Both the position numbers and the translations under genes were made by a program. Below are positions 1-9,223 of a stretch of DNA of 64,000 bases, piece after piece. The notes under the pieces were generated by a model, which ran no database searches, had not been told where the DNA came from, and saw only the letters and a list, made by a program, of their open reading frames with translations. The DNA is from Brenneria sp. hezel4-2-4 (GTDB lineage: Bacteria; Pseudomonadota; Gammaproteobacteria; Enterobacterales; Enterobacteriaceae): assembly GCF_013155275.1 (NCBI RefSeq), contig NZ_JABJXS010000011.1, positions 1 through 64,000 of the forward strand, written 5' to 3'. Every line of letters begins with the position of its first letter. The first letter of the stretch is position 1.

Positions 1-1082
1 CGGGGCTGATGCCGGGCAGCACGTTTCAGATGACGGAGCACCCGAACCCGGCGCTGAATATCGCCTGGCAGATAGTGGGGGTGACGCACAGCGGGCAACA
101 GCCGCAGGCGCTGGAAGAGGAGAGCGGGGGCGAGCCGACGACGCTGAGCAACGGTTTCAGGGTGGTGAAAGGCAAAACCACCTGGCGGAGCGAGATGCCG
201 TACAAGCCGAAGGTGGACGGCCCGCAGATAGCGACGGTGACAGGCCCGGCGGGGGAAGAGATTTATTGCGACCAGTATGGTCGGGTGAAAGTGCAGTTTC
301 CGTGGGACAGGTACGGCGCCAACAATGACCAGAGCTCGTGCTGGGTACGGGTGAGTCAGGGCTGGGCGGGCGGCCAGTACGGGATGGTGGCGATACCGCG
401 CATCGGACATGAGGTAATCGTGAGTTTTCTGGAGGGCGACCCGGACCAGCCGATAGTGACCGGGCGGACGTATCATGCCACCAATCTGTCGCCGTACCCG
501 CTGCCGGCGCATAAGACCCGCACCACCCTGCGTTCCAAAACCCATAAGGGAAAAGGCTTTAACGAACTCAGTTTTGAGGATGCGACCGATAACGAAGAGA
601 TTTTCATCCACGCGCAGAAGAATATGGCCGTGCGGGTGCTCAATTCCAAAGACGAGCGTGTGGACTATAACCGCACCACCAGTATCGGCCATGATGAAGA
701 GATCGTGATCGCCAACGATCGCAAGGTCACGGTGGAAGGCAATCAGGATCACAAGATCACCGGCAACAGCCTGTCGCTGACGGAAGGGGATCGGGGAATA
801 CAGGTAAAGGGCGATCTGGCGCAGAAAATCAGCGGCGCCTTCAGCGTGGACAGCAACGGCGATTTGACGTTGCAAAGCGGCAGCAAACTGACATTGCGGG
901 TTGGCGGCAGCTTTGTCGTGTTACACGCAGGCGGCGTGGATATCAAAGGGCCGGTTATTAACCTGAACTCCGGGGGCAGCCCGGGCGATCTGGCGTTGCC
1001 GGCGGATCCGGCGATTTTGAAGGCGGCCGCGGCTCAGGGGACGATGTTCGTGGCTCATTGTCCGAAGGAAGAAAAAGCATGA
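1..1082 (+). CDS. vgrG: VgrG (TssI) type VI secretion spike protein, C-terminal part
   Basis: Partial gene; the reading frame is open back to the window edge, so the N-terminal gp27-like part lies outside. What is visible matches the VgrG/Rhs-Vgr family: the OB-fold (gp5-like) segment with [20 protein letters not shown] and [11 protein letters not shown], the [24 protein letters not shown] region, then the beta-helical needle around [12 protein letters not shown] followed by degenerate repeats. VgrG trimers cap the Hcp tube and carry effectors out of the cell. The last residues (AHCPKEEKA) run directly into the next gene through an ATGA overlap. It is GC-rich, unlike the three AT-rich genes that follow, which fits a conserved spike with an exchangeable cargo module. 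No toxic C-terminal extension is present. Confidence 0.93.
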   Translation, partial: GLMPGSTFQMTEHPNPALNIAWQIVGVTHSGQQPQALEEESGGEPTTLSNGFRVVKGKTTWRSEMPYKPKVDGPQIATVTGPAGEEIYCDQYGRVKVQFPWDRYGANNDQSSCWVRVSQGWAGGQYGMVAIPRIGHEVIVSFLEGDPDQPIVTGRTYHATNLSPYPLPAHKTRTTLRSKTHKGKGFNELSFEDATDNEEIFIHAQKNMAVRVLNSKDERVDYNRTTSIGHDEEIVIANDRKVTVEGNQDHKITGNSLSLTEGDRGIQVKGDLAQKISGAFSVDSNGDLTLQSGSKLTLRVGGSFVVLHAGGVDIKGPVINLNSGGSPGDLALPADPAILKAAAAQGTMFVAHCPKEEKA

Positions 1083-1978
1083 GTGGATCGGTGCAATATG
1101 CCGTTATCGACGGAGCCGTTGAAGAGGGGCTACTGGATTTTCTGGCTGAACACAATCCGCCGCATTGTTGCTTATATGCAGAGCCGCTACAGCACGAATT
1201 AGCCCCTCTGGCACCTTATCTGGTCGAAGTAACCAGTGAAGTGTCATCATGGCTGATTAATAAAACCACGCCGTGGGGCATTTACTTGTTTACCTCGGCA
1301 GTAATGAAAGATTTACGACACCATTTGCGCAAGTATTTGCAGATTATTATTCCCTCGGAAGAGAAACCGGTATTTTTTCGCTTTTATGATCCACGGAATA
1401 TTTGGGGTTTTTGCCAAGTCCTGACAGCATGGGAACTACACTGTTTTATGGGGCCAATTGAAAAAATGGTGACTGCCTACGATGGAATAATATGGGAGGA
1501 GCACTTTCAATCAGTTCGCGAACCGTTTCCAAAAATAGTTCAGAACAGAATGAAGCTCTTCAAAATTAATCAGTTCCAACTTAACGCAATTAATCAATGC
1601 GCTGAAGAAAGGTATATCGATGGGCTTATTTCTCAAATCAGATCGCAATACGCAGAAATAATACAACCTGTCTTAACTGATGAACGTCAATGGAAAATAA
1701 ATCAGGAACATTATTTTTATAAAGAGTCATCAGATAATAACCCTGCCGATTTCTCGGCTGAAAGTATTGTCAAAGATTGTTATTATTTCTGTAAAATGAA
1801 GGGTATTGAAGATGACCGTTCCATTCGTGGATTACTTCATTTATTGATAGAAAAAAATATTTATTCATTTAAAAAAATCCCAGAATTATGGCGAAAAACA
1901 TTAAGTAATGAAAGTCTGCCTGGTTATTTTCGTGTTGAATGTTTGCTCAAAGAAACCCTGGGATATATTCCCCGCTAA
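1079..1978 (+). CDS. DUF4123 domain protein, T6SS effector adaptor/chaperone
   Basis: A 299-residue protein starting at the ATG that overlaps the vgrG stop (ATGA), with AGGAAG just upstream. The N-terminal half ([69 protein letters not shown]) has the pattern of DUF4123, known as Tap/TEC adaptors. These bind a particular effector and load it onto its cognate VgrG. Its place between vgrG and an unknown large protein is the usual one for this family. Composition turns AT-rich within this gene, especially after about position 1290, marking the start of a likely acquired cargo cassette. The family call is firm; the partner is inferred from adjacency. Confidence 0.85.
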   Translation: MSGSVQYAVIDGAVEEGLLDFLAEHNPPHCCLYAEPLQHELAPLAPYLVEVTSEVSSWLINKTTPWGIYLFTSAVMKDLRHHLRKYLQIIIPSEEKPVFFRFYDPRNIWGFCQVLTAWELHCFMGPIEKMVTAYDGIIWEEHFQSVREPFPKIVQNRMKLFKINQFQLNAINQCAEERYIDGLISQIRSQYAEIIQPVLTDERQWKINQEHYFYKESSDNNPADFSAESIVKDCYYFCKMKGIEDDRSIRGLLHLLIEKNIYSFKKIPELWRKTLSNESLPGYFRVECLLKETLGYIPR

Positions 1979-1989
1979 AGGAAACACCT

Positions 1990-3501
1990 ATGTCTGAAGG
2001 AAAAATCTCACTCACAGCAGGAAGTGCCTGCGCGAAATGCAATAATCCAGATCCATGCCTGCATCAGATAACACTGGACGCATTCGATGATAAAACGCAC
2101 ATCTGGCCTGTTGAACAGAAAATTAATTTGAAAGTGTTGGATGACGGAACAGGATGTAAGGGAACCATTACGGTAGAAGGGAAATGCGATAAACCAACCT
2201 GCCCACAGGCTGCACTGGAAAGTGAGAATGAGAAAATAGCGATAAATAATGGAATAGCGGATCCTGTTACGCTGTATTATAAAAAGCAGTCGGATAAAAC
2301 CAACACTGACTTTCAGATGAAATCAATATGGGCACATCTTAATAGTCTCATTTTACCCTCTGATGCAATTAATGCGCCTCATCGTTATCAACTGGTCACT
2401 CAAGGCTGTATGGGCAAAGCCGTTTATGCGCAAATTGACGTCTATCCCACGGTCGAATTACGGGCGGTAATCGGTTTCAGCTATGACCTGAAAGGGAAAG
2501 AGCGTTCTTGGAAAGAGCGGCGCAATGAACAGATTGCCGCAAGAAAAAAGATGGAGGATACCCAGCCTAAAAACGGCAATAAGTTGCGCAACGGCTGGAC
2601 GTTCCAGACAGACCGGTTTCAAATCACGCAAGAGCAGGCGCTGAATATTGAGTATGGTCTTAAAATCTGTGATACCGAATATTCGAGCCAGTTTGCTGAG
2701 GTTACCCGTAAAGTCAGAACGGTCAAAACGCTGGAGCAGATCGGTAACGTTGAGCGTTTTGTGGCGAATATCAATAAATATCTCCTGCCTGATCCGGATA
2801 AAAAAGGATCGACCCGTCAATACCGCGTATTTGATTACTCCGTTGAACCGATTAATATGGGAATATCATACGCCTATCAGTGTCTGGACGGTGTTGATGA
2901 GACAACGCATTTTATGGGGCTTTATGCTGCTCCGTTCCTGAGCATGAAGATGAAAATTGACCTGATACAACTGCTGGCTGCGTATTGTAAAATTGAGCGC
3001 ATAGCCGCTAAGTGCCGGGAGTATATCGCCAAAGGCGGTGATTCCATCGAATGCTATATACAATTAACGACGGCACTGCATTTGTCCATCGGCGCCGCCT
3101 ATAAACAAGAAGTGTGGACATTCAGCGCAGGCGAAGACAATAAGCTGGGTTTCACGCTGGAGGGGGTGGTCAGCGTAGCATTTAAAACAGAAGTATTATT
3201 TGTTGAAGTCTCGTTGGAAGCGTCGGGAAGCATGAAAACTAAAGCGGGCTTTAAACTTGATCAGCATGATGATGGTATAGATTTGGTCGGGTATCATGAT
3301 GGGATTGTGGCTGATGTGGCAGTGGTGGCTGATGCCCAGTGGGAGAAAAAAAAAGGTGGGGCTAAAGATTTAAACCATCAATACCAATACCAATCAACTA
3401 CAGAACTGGCTGCACCATTAAAATCGGATAAATCAGCAATGAGGATTAATTTATTCGGTAAAGAGAGAGTCATCACTAAGCCAAAAATGATACCTGCGTA
3501 G
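1990..3501 (+). CDS. Candidate T6SS cargo effector, unrecognised family
   Basis: A 503-residue protein whose start (MSEGKISLTAGSACAKC) is preceded by AAAGGAAA; an in-frame start further upstream would run into the preceding gene and lacks a ribosome site. The N-terminus contains a cysteine cluster (CAKCNNPDPC, then CKGTITVEGKCDKPTC), followed by a charged middle region (KGKERSWKERRNEQIAARKKMED) and a C-terminal part rich in alternating hydrophobic residues (LGFTLEGVVSVAFKTEVLFVEVSLEASGS). I see no catalytic motif, signal peptide or clear transmembrane helix. The call as secreted toxin rests on order: vgrG, DUF4123 adaptor, this gene, then an exported protein of immunity type. It could instead be an accessory carrier. 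The gene is AT-rich, suggesting horizontal exchange. Confidence 0.55.
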   Translation: MSEGKISLTAGSACAKCNNPDPCLHQITLDAFDDKTHIWPVEQKINLKVLDDGTGCKGTITVEGKCDKPTCPQAALESENEKIAINNGIADPVTLYYKKQSDKTNTDFQMKSIWAHLNSLILPSDAINAPHRYQLVTQGCMGKAVYAQIDVYPTVELRAVIGFSYDLKGKERSWKERRNEQIAARKKMEDTQPKNGNKLRNGWTFQTDRFQITQEQALNIEYGLKICDTEYSSQFAEVTRKVRTVKTLEQIGNVERFVANINKYLLPDPDKKGSTRQYRVFDYSVEPINMGISYAYQCLDGVDETTHFMGLYAAPFLSMKMKIDLIQLLAAYCKIERIAAKCREYIAKGGDSIECYIQLTTALHLSIGAAYKQEVWTFSAGEDNKLGFTLEGVVSVAFKTEVLFVEVSLEASGSMKTKAGFKLDQHDDGIDLVGYHDGIVADVAVVADAQWEKKKGGAKDLNHQYQYQSTTELAAPLKSDKSAMRINLFGKERVITKPKMIPA

Positions 3502-3551
3502 CCCTGGGCGATTGGTTACAACACGCAACATTGATAATCCAAGGAAAGTCT

Positions 3552-4574
3552 ATGATTGGTAAACTTGTTAAATGGAAATATGTGATCCTTTCAGGAGCAA
3601 TAATGATGTCTACAGCAAATGCCGCTAATGATCCGTTAAAAATTCGTAGCATATTTGACATTCACTCCGCATTTTGCGCCATTAAGACTAACGGCGTTAT
3701 CGGTATGGATAACCGTGATTCGGCGGTGGCTGGAAGAGGATTTGGCTCATCCAGCACCAACGCGTTGCTTTTTCTAGCAAATGGCGAAAATAGTATTACT
3801 GTTGAAATAGGGGCTCTAGGGTGGTTCTCACAGGAAAAAATCAGCGATGAAGCGAGAAAGACCTTTAAACCGGATGCGAGCTGTAAAGTTTCCTTAACCG
3901 CATTTAAAGGCAAACAGTCGAAAGTGTTGAGTCAGATGACTATTGGTATCGGTAAAGACGGTATTCCCTTTGCGCAATTTGTCGGAGAAGCTGGCTCTAC
4001 TCAAGTTGAAAAGGTGATGCCACAGAAAATAACTGCACCGCAGGTTGAAAAGGGGCATATTCCTGATAATTATTTTTCTGATAATTATTTCCCAGTTGGT
4101 ATGGAACTCTATCAGTTTACGCAAAAAGTCTATCTTAAAGGGCTTCCCGAGTGGAAATGGAGAAATGCCGTTCCTTTCTCTGGCAAACCGCAACAGATCC
4201 AAGCGCTACAGCTAGCCTATCTTGATCTCTGGCAACTTTTCGCAGAAAGAAACAATGCGGCCATAAAATCTTATCTTAGTGAGTCATTACAAGCGTGGGC
4301 AATTACTACCGGAGAGAGTACTGATAATATATATAGCAATACAAATTTTTCTGCAGATCTTAAAGATCCTTCATTCAAGATGATCCCCATTAACTGGAGC
4401 GATTATGAAATTAAGGTAATGAATAACCAAAGAATGCTTCGTCTTGTCAATAAATCCGACCCTACCTTTTCTCCCATTTCTTATTTTACAGATGATGAAA
4501 GCGGAGAGAAACTAATTGGAACTTTTTCTCCCATATTCTCTTTTATCGATGGTAGGTTTATCCCTGTCATCTAA
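3552..4574 (+). CDS. Exported protein, candidate immunity protein for the upstream T6SS effector
   Basis: A 340-residue protein; the ATG at 3552 has AAGGAAAG at good spacing. The N-terminus (MIGKLVKWKYVILSGAIMMS, then TANA-ANDP) is a Sec signal peptide with a probable cleavage after ANA. The rest has no family I recognise; it includes two cysteines (FCAIKTNG and ASCKVSL) that could form a periplasmic disulfide. It lies 50 bp after the effector candidate, shares its AT-rich composition and ends just before the PAAR gene. The usual order puts immunity directly after toxin. A periplasmic immunity protein would imply that the toxin acts on the wall, on membrane lipids or by pore formation. Function is inferred from context only. 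Confidence 0.5.
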   Translation: MIGKLVKWKYVILSGAIMMSTANAANDPLKIRSIFDIHSAFCAIKTNGVIGMDNRDSAVAGRGFGSSSTNALLFLANGENSITVEIGALGWFSQEKISDEARKTFKPDASCKVSLTAFKGKQSKVLSQMTIGIGKDGIPFAQFVGEAGSTQVEKVMPQKITAPQVEKGHIPDNYFSDNYFPVGMELYQFTQKVYLKGLPEWKWRNAVPFSGKPQQIQALQLAYLDLWQLFAERNNAAIKSYLSESLQAWAITTGESTDNIYSNTNFSADLKDPSFKMIPINWSDYEIKVMNNQRMLRLVNKSDPTFSPISYFTDDESGEKLIGTFSPIFSFIDGRFIPVI

Positions 4575-4778
4575 ACATAAATAAAGGATAAGTTATAAGG
4601 GAAAGATATAATAAATGGAAATGCATGGATTTCTTTGGGTTAAGCATAATGTCTGCGGCCACTGACGCCGATGAACGGTTTGATTTTCTTAGATTAGTAT
4701 GGTGATTATTAATGATGACAATCTTATAATTCATTTATCACAATACGTAAACGCACAAAGTAGAAAGAGACTAAAAAT
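4575..4778. other. AT-rich gap with short ORF fragments between immunity candidate and PAAR gene
   Basis: About 200 bp without a convincing gene. It has two very short open frames (ATG at 4614, 16 codons; ATG at 4650, 18 codons ending LRLVW), neither with a strong ribosome site. It may be the decayed end of another cargo or immunity gene, plus the leader of the PAAR gene. Confidence 0.35.
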
Positions 4779-5045
4779 ATGGGTAATGCCGTTAAATTAG
4801 GGAATTCCGATACCGGCCACGGCAGTCATCCGCCTACGTCGGTCATTGCCGGCTCTCCAACCGTTAACGTGGATGGTCTGCCGCTCGCCCGGCAAGGCGA
4901 TCCTCTGGCTCCTCATGGTCATAGCCGAAGCATCAGCGGCGGCTCATCCAGCGTGTTCATTGATGGTAAACCGGCGGCGCGTAGCGGTGATGCCGTTAGC
5001 TGCGGTGGGGTGTTGATCGGCGGCGGCAGCGTAAATATAGGATGA
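4779..5045 (+). CDS. PAAR-domain protein, T6SS spike tip
   Basis: An 88-residue protein that is essentially a lone PAAR domain: GHGSHPPTSVIAGSPTVNVDG, then PLARQGDPLAPHGHS and PAARSGDAVSCGGVLIGGG, with the conserved His and Cys residues that hold a zinc ion. PAAR proteins cap the VgrG trimer with a sharp cone. GAAAGAG lies upstream of the ATG. The gene is GC-rich like vgrG and unlike the three genes between them. With vgrG, adaptor, effector and immunity candidates it completes an orphan VgrG module; no structural T6SS genes are in the window. Confidence 0.93.
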   Translation: MGNAVKLGNSDTGHGSHPPTSVIAGSPTVNVDGLPLARQGDPLAPHGHSRSISGGSSSVFIDGKPAARSGDAVSCGGVLIGGGSVNIG

Positions 5046-5151
5046 GGTTTTAAGCCATCCGGAGCTACGCTTTGGGGCGATAACCGACATGGAAGGCGTT
5101 GCCTGGTTGCTGCTGCTCGACATCCTGATAGCGCGCCGGCACAGTGGCCTT

Positions 5152-5550
5152 TTATAGCGGGATCAGATTCAACCGTCCGTGCCGTACGCCCGTTTGCGCC
5201 ATGACGGATTCGGCGAAATGCTCAACCTGTGACGCCGTACCGCGCAAAATAATCGTTTCCACACACTCTTCATGGCTCAAATGCGTGTGCATGGTGGAAA
5301 CCGTTAGATCATGATGGTCGTGTTGCATTTCCGCCAGCCTGCTGGAGAGCTGACGTTCGTGATGATCGTAGACGTAGCTCAGCACCGCCACGCATGCCCC
5401 ATTTTTATCCGTTTCAAGCGTCATTTCGCCCAGTTCACGGCGCAGCATATCGCGGAAGGCTTCAGAACGGTTGGCATAACCCTTACGCCGCATCAGTTCA
5501 TCAAAGTCCTGCGCCAGTCGATCATCCATTGAAATCGTCAGTCTTTGCAT
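5152..5550 (-). CDS. nikR: NikR, nickel-responsive transcriptional repressor
   Basis: A 132-residue protein. The ribbon-helix-helix DNA-binding part is MQRLTISMDDRLAQDFDELM to about residue 48; the C-terminal ACT-like nickel-binding part follows. The nickel ligands of the E. coli protein are conserved as His77, His88, His90 and Cys96 (motifs MQHDHHDL and MHTHLSHEEC). I start at the ATG at 5550, which matches the E. coli N-terminus; a TTG one codon upstream is also possible. With nickel bound, NikR represses nickel uptake genes. No nikABCDE transporter is visible here, so its targets lie elsewhere. It sits downstream of asd on the same strand. Confidence 0.95.
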   Translation of the reverse strand: MQRLTISMDDRLAQDFDELMRRKGYANRSEAFRDMLRRELGEMTLETDKNGACVAVLSYVYDHHERQLSSRLAEMQHDHHDLTVSTMHTHLSHEECVETIILRGTASQVEHFAESVMAQTGVRHGRLNLIPL

Positions 5551-5616
5551 CAAAAGCCTCGTGGAAAATGGCAGGGGTCATGGCGTCGACAGGAAAATAC
5601 CAGCGGTAAAACCATG

Positions 5617-5646
5617 CTGGCGCGCCCCATAAAGGAATGGCGCCAG
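5617..5646 (-). terminator. Possible weak terminator after asd
   Basis: Inverted repeat CTGGCGC/GCGCCAG with a 16-nt loop, followed on the minus strand by CATGG and four T. It lies between the asd stop and nikR. The short U-run makes it weak or only partly effective. Confidence 0.35.
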
Positions 5647-5656
5647 CGCGGCAAGG

Positions 5657-6760
5657 TTACAGTAGGATACGCAACATACGGCGCAGCGGTTCAGCGGCCC
5701 CCCACAACAGTTGATCGCCTACCGTAAAGGCGGACAGATATTCCGGCCCCATATTCAGTTTACGCAGACGGCCAACCGGCGTGGACAGCGTACCGGTTAC
5801 CGCGGCCGGCGTCAGTTCGCGCATCGTGACGTCACGATCGTTGGGCACGACTTTTACCCAGTCGTTATGGGTTGCCAGCATTTGTTCAATTTCCGGCAAC
5901 GCCACATCTTTTTTCAACTTGATGGTAAATGCCTGACTATGGCAGCGCAGCGCGCCCACGCGCACGCACAGACCGTCAACCGGGATCACACGGCTACCGC
6001 CGAGGATCTTGTTGGTTTCCGCCTGCCCTTTCCACTCTTCGCGGCTCTGGCCGTTATCCAACTGCTTGTCGATCCACGGGATCAGGCTGCCAGCCAACGG
6101 CACGCCGAAATTATCGGTCGGCAACGTGCCGCTGCGGGTCAGCGCGGTCACTTTACGTTCGATATCCAGGATGGCTGAAGCCGGATCCTGAAGTTCTTTC
6201 GCCACGTCGCCATGCAACATACCCATCTGCACCAGCAGTTCGCGCATATGCCGCGCGCCGCCGCCGGAAGCCGCCTGATAAGTGGCGACGGACACCCAGT
6301 CCACCAGATCGTTGGCGAACAGACCGCCCAGCGACATCAACATCAGGCTGACGGTACAGTTGCCGCCGACAAACGTCTTAACGCCATTGTCCAGCCCCTG
6401 CTTAATCACCGCATGGTTGACCGGATCCAGAATAATAATCGCCTCATCCTGCATGCGCAGCGAGGAGGCGGCGTCGATCCAAAAACCCTGCCAGCCGCTT
6501 GCACGCAGCTTAGGATAGACTTCAGTCGTATAATCGCCACCCTGACAAGTGATAATGATATCCAGCGCGCGCAACGCGTCCAGATTGTAGGCGTCCTGCA
6601 ACACGCCTTGCTGACCGCCCAACGCCGGCGCCGGTTCACCGTGCTGAGAAGTGGAAAAGAATACCGGGCGGATCATATCGAAATCGCGTTCTTCCACCAT
6701 GCGCTGCATGAGAACCGAACCGACCATACCGCGCCAGCCAATAAAACCAACATTTTTCAT
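5657..6760 (-). CDS. asd: Aspartate-semialdehyde dehydrogenase
   Basis: A 367-residue protein of full length. It reduces aspartyl phosphate to aspartate semialdehyde with NADPH, the branch point to lysine/diaminopimelate, threonine and methionine. The N-terminal NADP fold is [17 protein letters not shown]. The catalytic cysteine is Cys135 in [12 protein letters not shown] and the substrate-binding histidine is His274 in [12 protein letters not shown] lies 8 bp before the ATG. In E. coli asd is followed by glgB; here nikR follows. yhgN upstream is divergent, as in E. coli. Confidence 0.98.
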   Translation of the reverse strand: MKNVGFIGWRGMVGSVLMQRMVEERDFDMIRPVFFSTSQHGEPAPALGGQQGVLQDAYNLDALRALDIIITCQGGDYTTEVYPKLRASGWQGFWIDAASSLRMQDEAIIILDPVNHAVIKQGLDNGVKTFVGGNCTVSLMLMSLGGLFANDLVDWVSVATYQAASGGGARHMRELLVQMGMLHGDVAKELQDPASAILDIERKVTALTRSGTLPTDNFGVPLAGSLIPWIDKQLDNGQSREEWKGQAETNKILGGSRVIPVDGLCVRVGALRCHSQAFTIKLKKDVALPEIEQMLATHNDWVKVVPNDRDVTMRELTPAAVTGTLSTPVGRLRKLNMGPEYLSAFTVGDQLLWGAAEPLRRMLRILL

Positions 6761-6815
6761 GGTAACTGTCCTGCCTTGGGGGTGACAAAAAGAATTCTGA
6801 CTACTGTCTTTTACT

Positions 6816-6938
6816 CGTCATACTTCAAGTTGCATGTGCGTTGGCTGGTCAAATTCGTTCCAAACGAATTTGACCTTCGTTTGCCGCCTTCCTGCAACTC
6901 GAATTATTTAGAGTATCTATACCCAATAGATTTCAAGC
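6816..6938. repeat. Dispersed palindromic intergenic repeat with replaced core
   Basis: The segment begins CGTCATACTTCAAGTTGCA and ends with CTGCAACTCGAATT...CTATACCCAATAGATTTCAAG. These are inverted-repeat ends typical of a short palindromic repeat I know from intergenic regions of soft-rot and related enterobacteria. The centre (6848-6874) is a perfect 12-bp hairpin, GTCAAATTCGTT and its complement with a 3-nt loop. A second, more diverged copy lies at 19969-20082. The rest of the 375-bp asd/yhgN gap (6761-7135) holds the two divergent promoters; I see no lysine riboswitch there. Confidence 0.6.
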
Positions 6939-7135
6939 TCGTGGGTATTGCGTGATAAACAAGTCTTTCCACCATACAAAATGTACACAAAGTCGCAAGT
7001 GAATTTATTCGATGCCGCCGCGCTTTTTAACAGTCATTCTAATATCATCACCCTGATATAGAATGACGCACGACATCTATTTGTTTAATTACCCGTCGAT
7101 TTCAGGAAATTGGGTTTCAGGAGCTAACGACCACC

Positions 7136-7729
7136 ATGACAGAAATGATCTCGGCAACCGTGCTGTTGCTGTTAATTATGGATCCTCTCGGCAACCTGCC
7201 TATTTTTATGTCGGTGCTGAAACACCTCGATCCCAAACGCCGACGCGTGGTGCTGGTCCGTGAGATGCTTATCGCGTTGGGTCTGATGCTGATCTTTCTG
7301 TTTGCCGGCGAGCGGATCCTGGCCTTTCTTAATCTACGCACCGAAACGGTATCGATTTCCGGCGGCATCATCCTTTTCCTGATCGCTATCCGCATGATCT
7401 TTCCCTCACGGGAAGGCAACAGTACCGGCCTGCCCGCCGGGGAAGAACCGTTTCTGGTGCCGCTGGCCATTCCGCTGGTCGCCGGTCCGTCGATTCTGGC
7501 AGCGCTGATGCTGCTGTCGCATCAATATCCCAATCAACTGTCGTCCCTGACGCTGGCCTTATTTATTGCCTGGGCGATCTCGTTCATCATCCTGTTAATG
7601 TCGGATCTGTTTTTACGACTGCTGGGGGAGAAAGGCGTCAGCGCGCTGGAAAAACTGATGGGGTTGATTCTGGTTATGCTGTCGACGCAGATGTTTCTGG
7701 ACGGCATTCGGGCATATATGTCGCTGTAA
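7136..7729 (+). CDS. yhgN: YhgN, MarC-family integral membrane protein
   Basis: A 197-residue inner-membrane protein of the MarC/UPF0056 family with about six hydrophobic segments and the family motif LLLLIMDPLGNLPIF near the N-terminus. MarC was named for its position near marRAB, but antibiotic export has not been supported, so the transported substrate is unknown. CAGGAG precedes the ATG at suitable spacing. Its place between asd and the gluconate genes is the same as in E. coli. It is convergent with the gluconate permease across a shared terminator. Confidence 0.93.
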   Translation: MTEMISATVLLLLIMDPLGNLPIFMSVLKHLDPKRRRVVLVREMLIALGLMLIFLFAGERILAFLNLRTETVSISGGIILFLIAIRMIFPSREGNSTGLPAGEEPFLVPLAIPLVAGPSILAALMLLSHQYPNQLSSLTLALFIAWAISFIILLMSDLFLRLLGEKGVSALEKLMGLILVMLSTQMFLDGIRAYMSL

Positions 7730-7736
7730 AAAAACA

Positions 7737-7764
7737 GGGGTTCGCCGCATCGCGGCCAAACCCC
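7737..7764. terminator. Bidirectional terminator between yhgN and gluconate permease
   Basis: Hairpin GGGGTT-CGCCGC / GCGGCC-AAACCCC flanked on the left by a run of A (T on the minus strand) and on the right by GTCTTATCATT. It sits between two convergent genes. Confidence 0.7.
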
Positions 7765-7776
7765 GTCTTATCATTA

Positions 7777-9153
7777 TTAGAGAAACACGCTGCCTATGGC
7801 GGCGATCAGGAACGCAATGGTGCCGATCAGCGTTTCCATTACCGTCCAGGTTTTCAGCGTGGTTTTCTCGTCCATTTCAAGGAAACGCCCGACCAGCCAG
7901 AAGCCGGAGTCGTTCACGTGCGACAGCACCGTCGCGCCGCCGGCGATGGCGATCACAATAAAGCACAGATCGAACTGACTCAATCCGGTGGTCGCCGCCA
8001 CGGCTGGCGCCATCAATGCCGCAGTGGTGGTCAACGCCACGGTGGCCGACCCCTGAGCGATACGCAATGCGGCGGAGACGACAAACGCGGCGACAATCAC
8101 CGGCATACCGGTATCAGACAACATATCGGCCAACGCCGTACCGATGCCGCTGGCGCGTAATACGCCGCCAAACATACCGCCGGCCCCGGTGACCAGAATA
8201 ATGGAACACACCGGCCCCAGCGCCCCTTCACAGGCTTTATCAAGATGGCGGCGGCTGTGTTGCCCGCTGAACATGATCAGAGAAAACAGGACGGTGATCA
8301 GCAGAGCCACCGGGGTTTTCCCCAGCATTCTCAGGAATTGCACCACGCCGCTGTCGCCGTTGATCACCCCCATGACGGTCAGCGTATTCAGTCCGGTATC
8401 AAGAAAGATCAACACCAGCGGCAGCAACAGTACGCTCAACACCACTAAAAACGACGGCGGCGTATGTTGGGGATCGGCTTTTACTTCTTCCAGGAAGGTC
8501 GAAGGCAGCGGTAGATGGAATTTCTTACCCGCCCACAGGCCAAACAGATAACTGCCCAAATACCAGGTCGGAAAAGCAATAATCAGACCGACAATCACCA
8601 GCAGACCAATATTGGCGCCGAGCAGTTCACTCGCGGCAACCGGCCCCGGATGAGGCGGCAATAGCGCATGCATGACCGCAAATGCCCCGGCGGCGGGCAG
8701 CGCATAGGTCAGGGTTGAACCGCCAAAACGCTTCGCCACGCTGAAAATGATCGGCAGCATAACGATCAAGCCCGCGTCAAAAAAGATCGGGAAACCAAAC
8801 AGCAGCGATGCGATACCTAACGCGAACGGCGCATGGCGTTTGCCAAATTTAATGATCAACGTGTCGGCCAATACGTTGGCGCCACCGGTGATCTCCAGCA
8901 AACGCCCGATCATCGCCCCCAGGCCGACCAGCAACGCGACCGAGGCCAGCGTACTGCCAAAACCACTCAGTAACGTCGGTACGATATTTTCATAAGGCGT
9001 TTTTGTTACGAGCGCGGTTACCAAACTGACTAATACAAGCGCCAGAAAAGCGTGGATTTTAAAACGCATGATCAGCACGAGCAACAGTGCTACCGCGCCT
9101 ACGGCGATGAGTAGTAGCACACTGGCACTATAAGCGGATGATATTTCTGTCAT
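7777..9153 (-). CDS. GntP-family gluconate permease
   Basis: A 458-residue membrane protein with about 12-14 hydrophobic segments. GntP-family landmarks are HAFLALVLVSLV, LVGLGAMIGRLLEITGG, PIFFDAGLIVMLPI, ALLPPHPGPVAASE, VTGAGGMFGGVL, RIAQGSATVALTT and LSHVNDSGFWLVG. The family takes up gluconate or related sugar acids with protons. It sits where E. coli has gntU, but the sequence looks equally close to GntP/GntT members, so I give no symbol. It is divergent from gntK; the shared upstream region carries a CRP site and two GntR operators, so catabolite activation and gluconate induction are likely. Confidence 0.9.
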   Translation of the reverse strand: MTEISSAYSASVLLLIAVGAVALLLVLIMRFKIHAFLALVLVSLVTALVTKTPYENIVPTLLSGFGSTLASVALLVGLGAMIGRLLEITGGANVLADTLIIKFGKRHAPFALGIASLLFGFPIFFDAGLIVMLPIIFSVAKRFGGSTLTYALPAAGAFAVMHALLPPHPGPVAASELLGANIGLLVIVGLIIAFPTWYLGSYLFGLWAGKKFHLPLPSTFLEEVKADPQHTPPSFLVVLSVLLLPLVLIFLDTGLNTLTVMGVINGDSGVVQFLRMLGKTPVALLITVLFSLIMFSGQHSRRHLDKACEGALGPVCSIILVTGAGGMFGGVLRASGIGTALADMLSDTGMPVIVAAFVVSAALRIAQGSATVALTTTAALMAPAVAATTGLSQFDLCFIVIAIAGGATVLSHVNDSGFWLVGRFLEMDEKTTLKTWTVMETLIGTIAFLIAAIGSVFL

Positions 9154-9199
9154 AGTCGTAATCTCGTTTCAGTCACCTGATGTGGACTGGTTAATTGTT

Positions 9200-9215
9200 T
9201 GTGAGATACATCACA
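9200..9215. promoter_or_regulatory. CRP-binding site
   Basis: TGTGA-GATACA-TCACA, a perfect match to the CRP half-sites. It lies 47 bp before the permease start and about 97 bp before gntK, so it could activate either. Confidence 0.8.
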
Positions 9216-9223
9216 TCATCATT

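Noticed and set aside
6761-7135. Possible lysine riboswitch upstream of asd
   Set aside because: I cannot find the conserved L-box helices or loop motifs; the gap holds a dispersed repeat and simple promoters.
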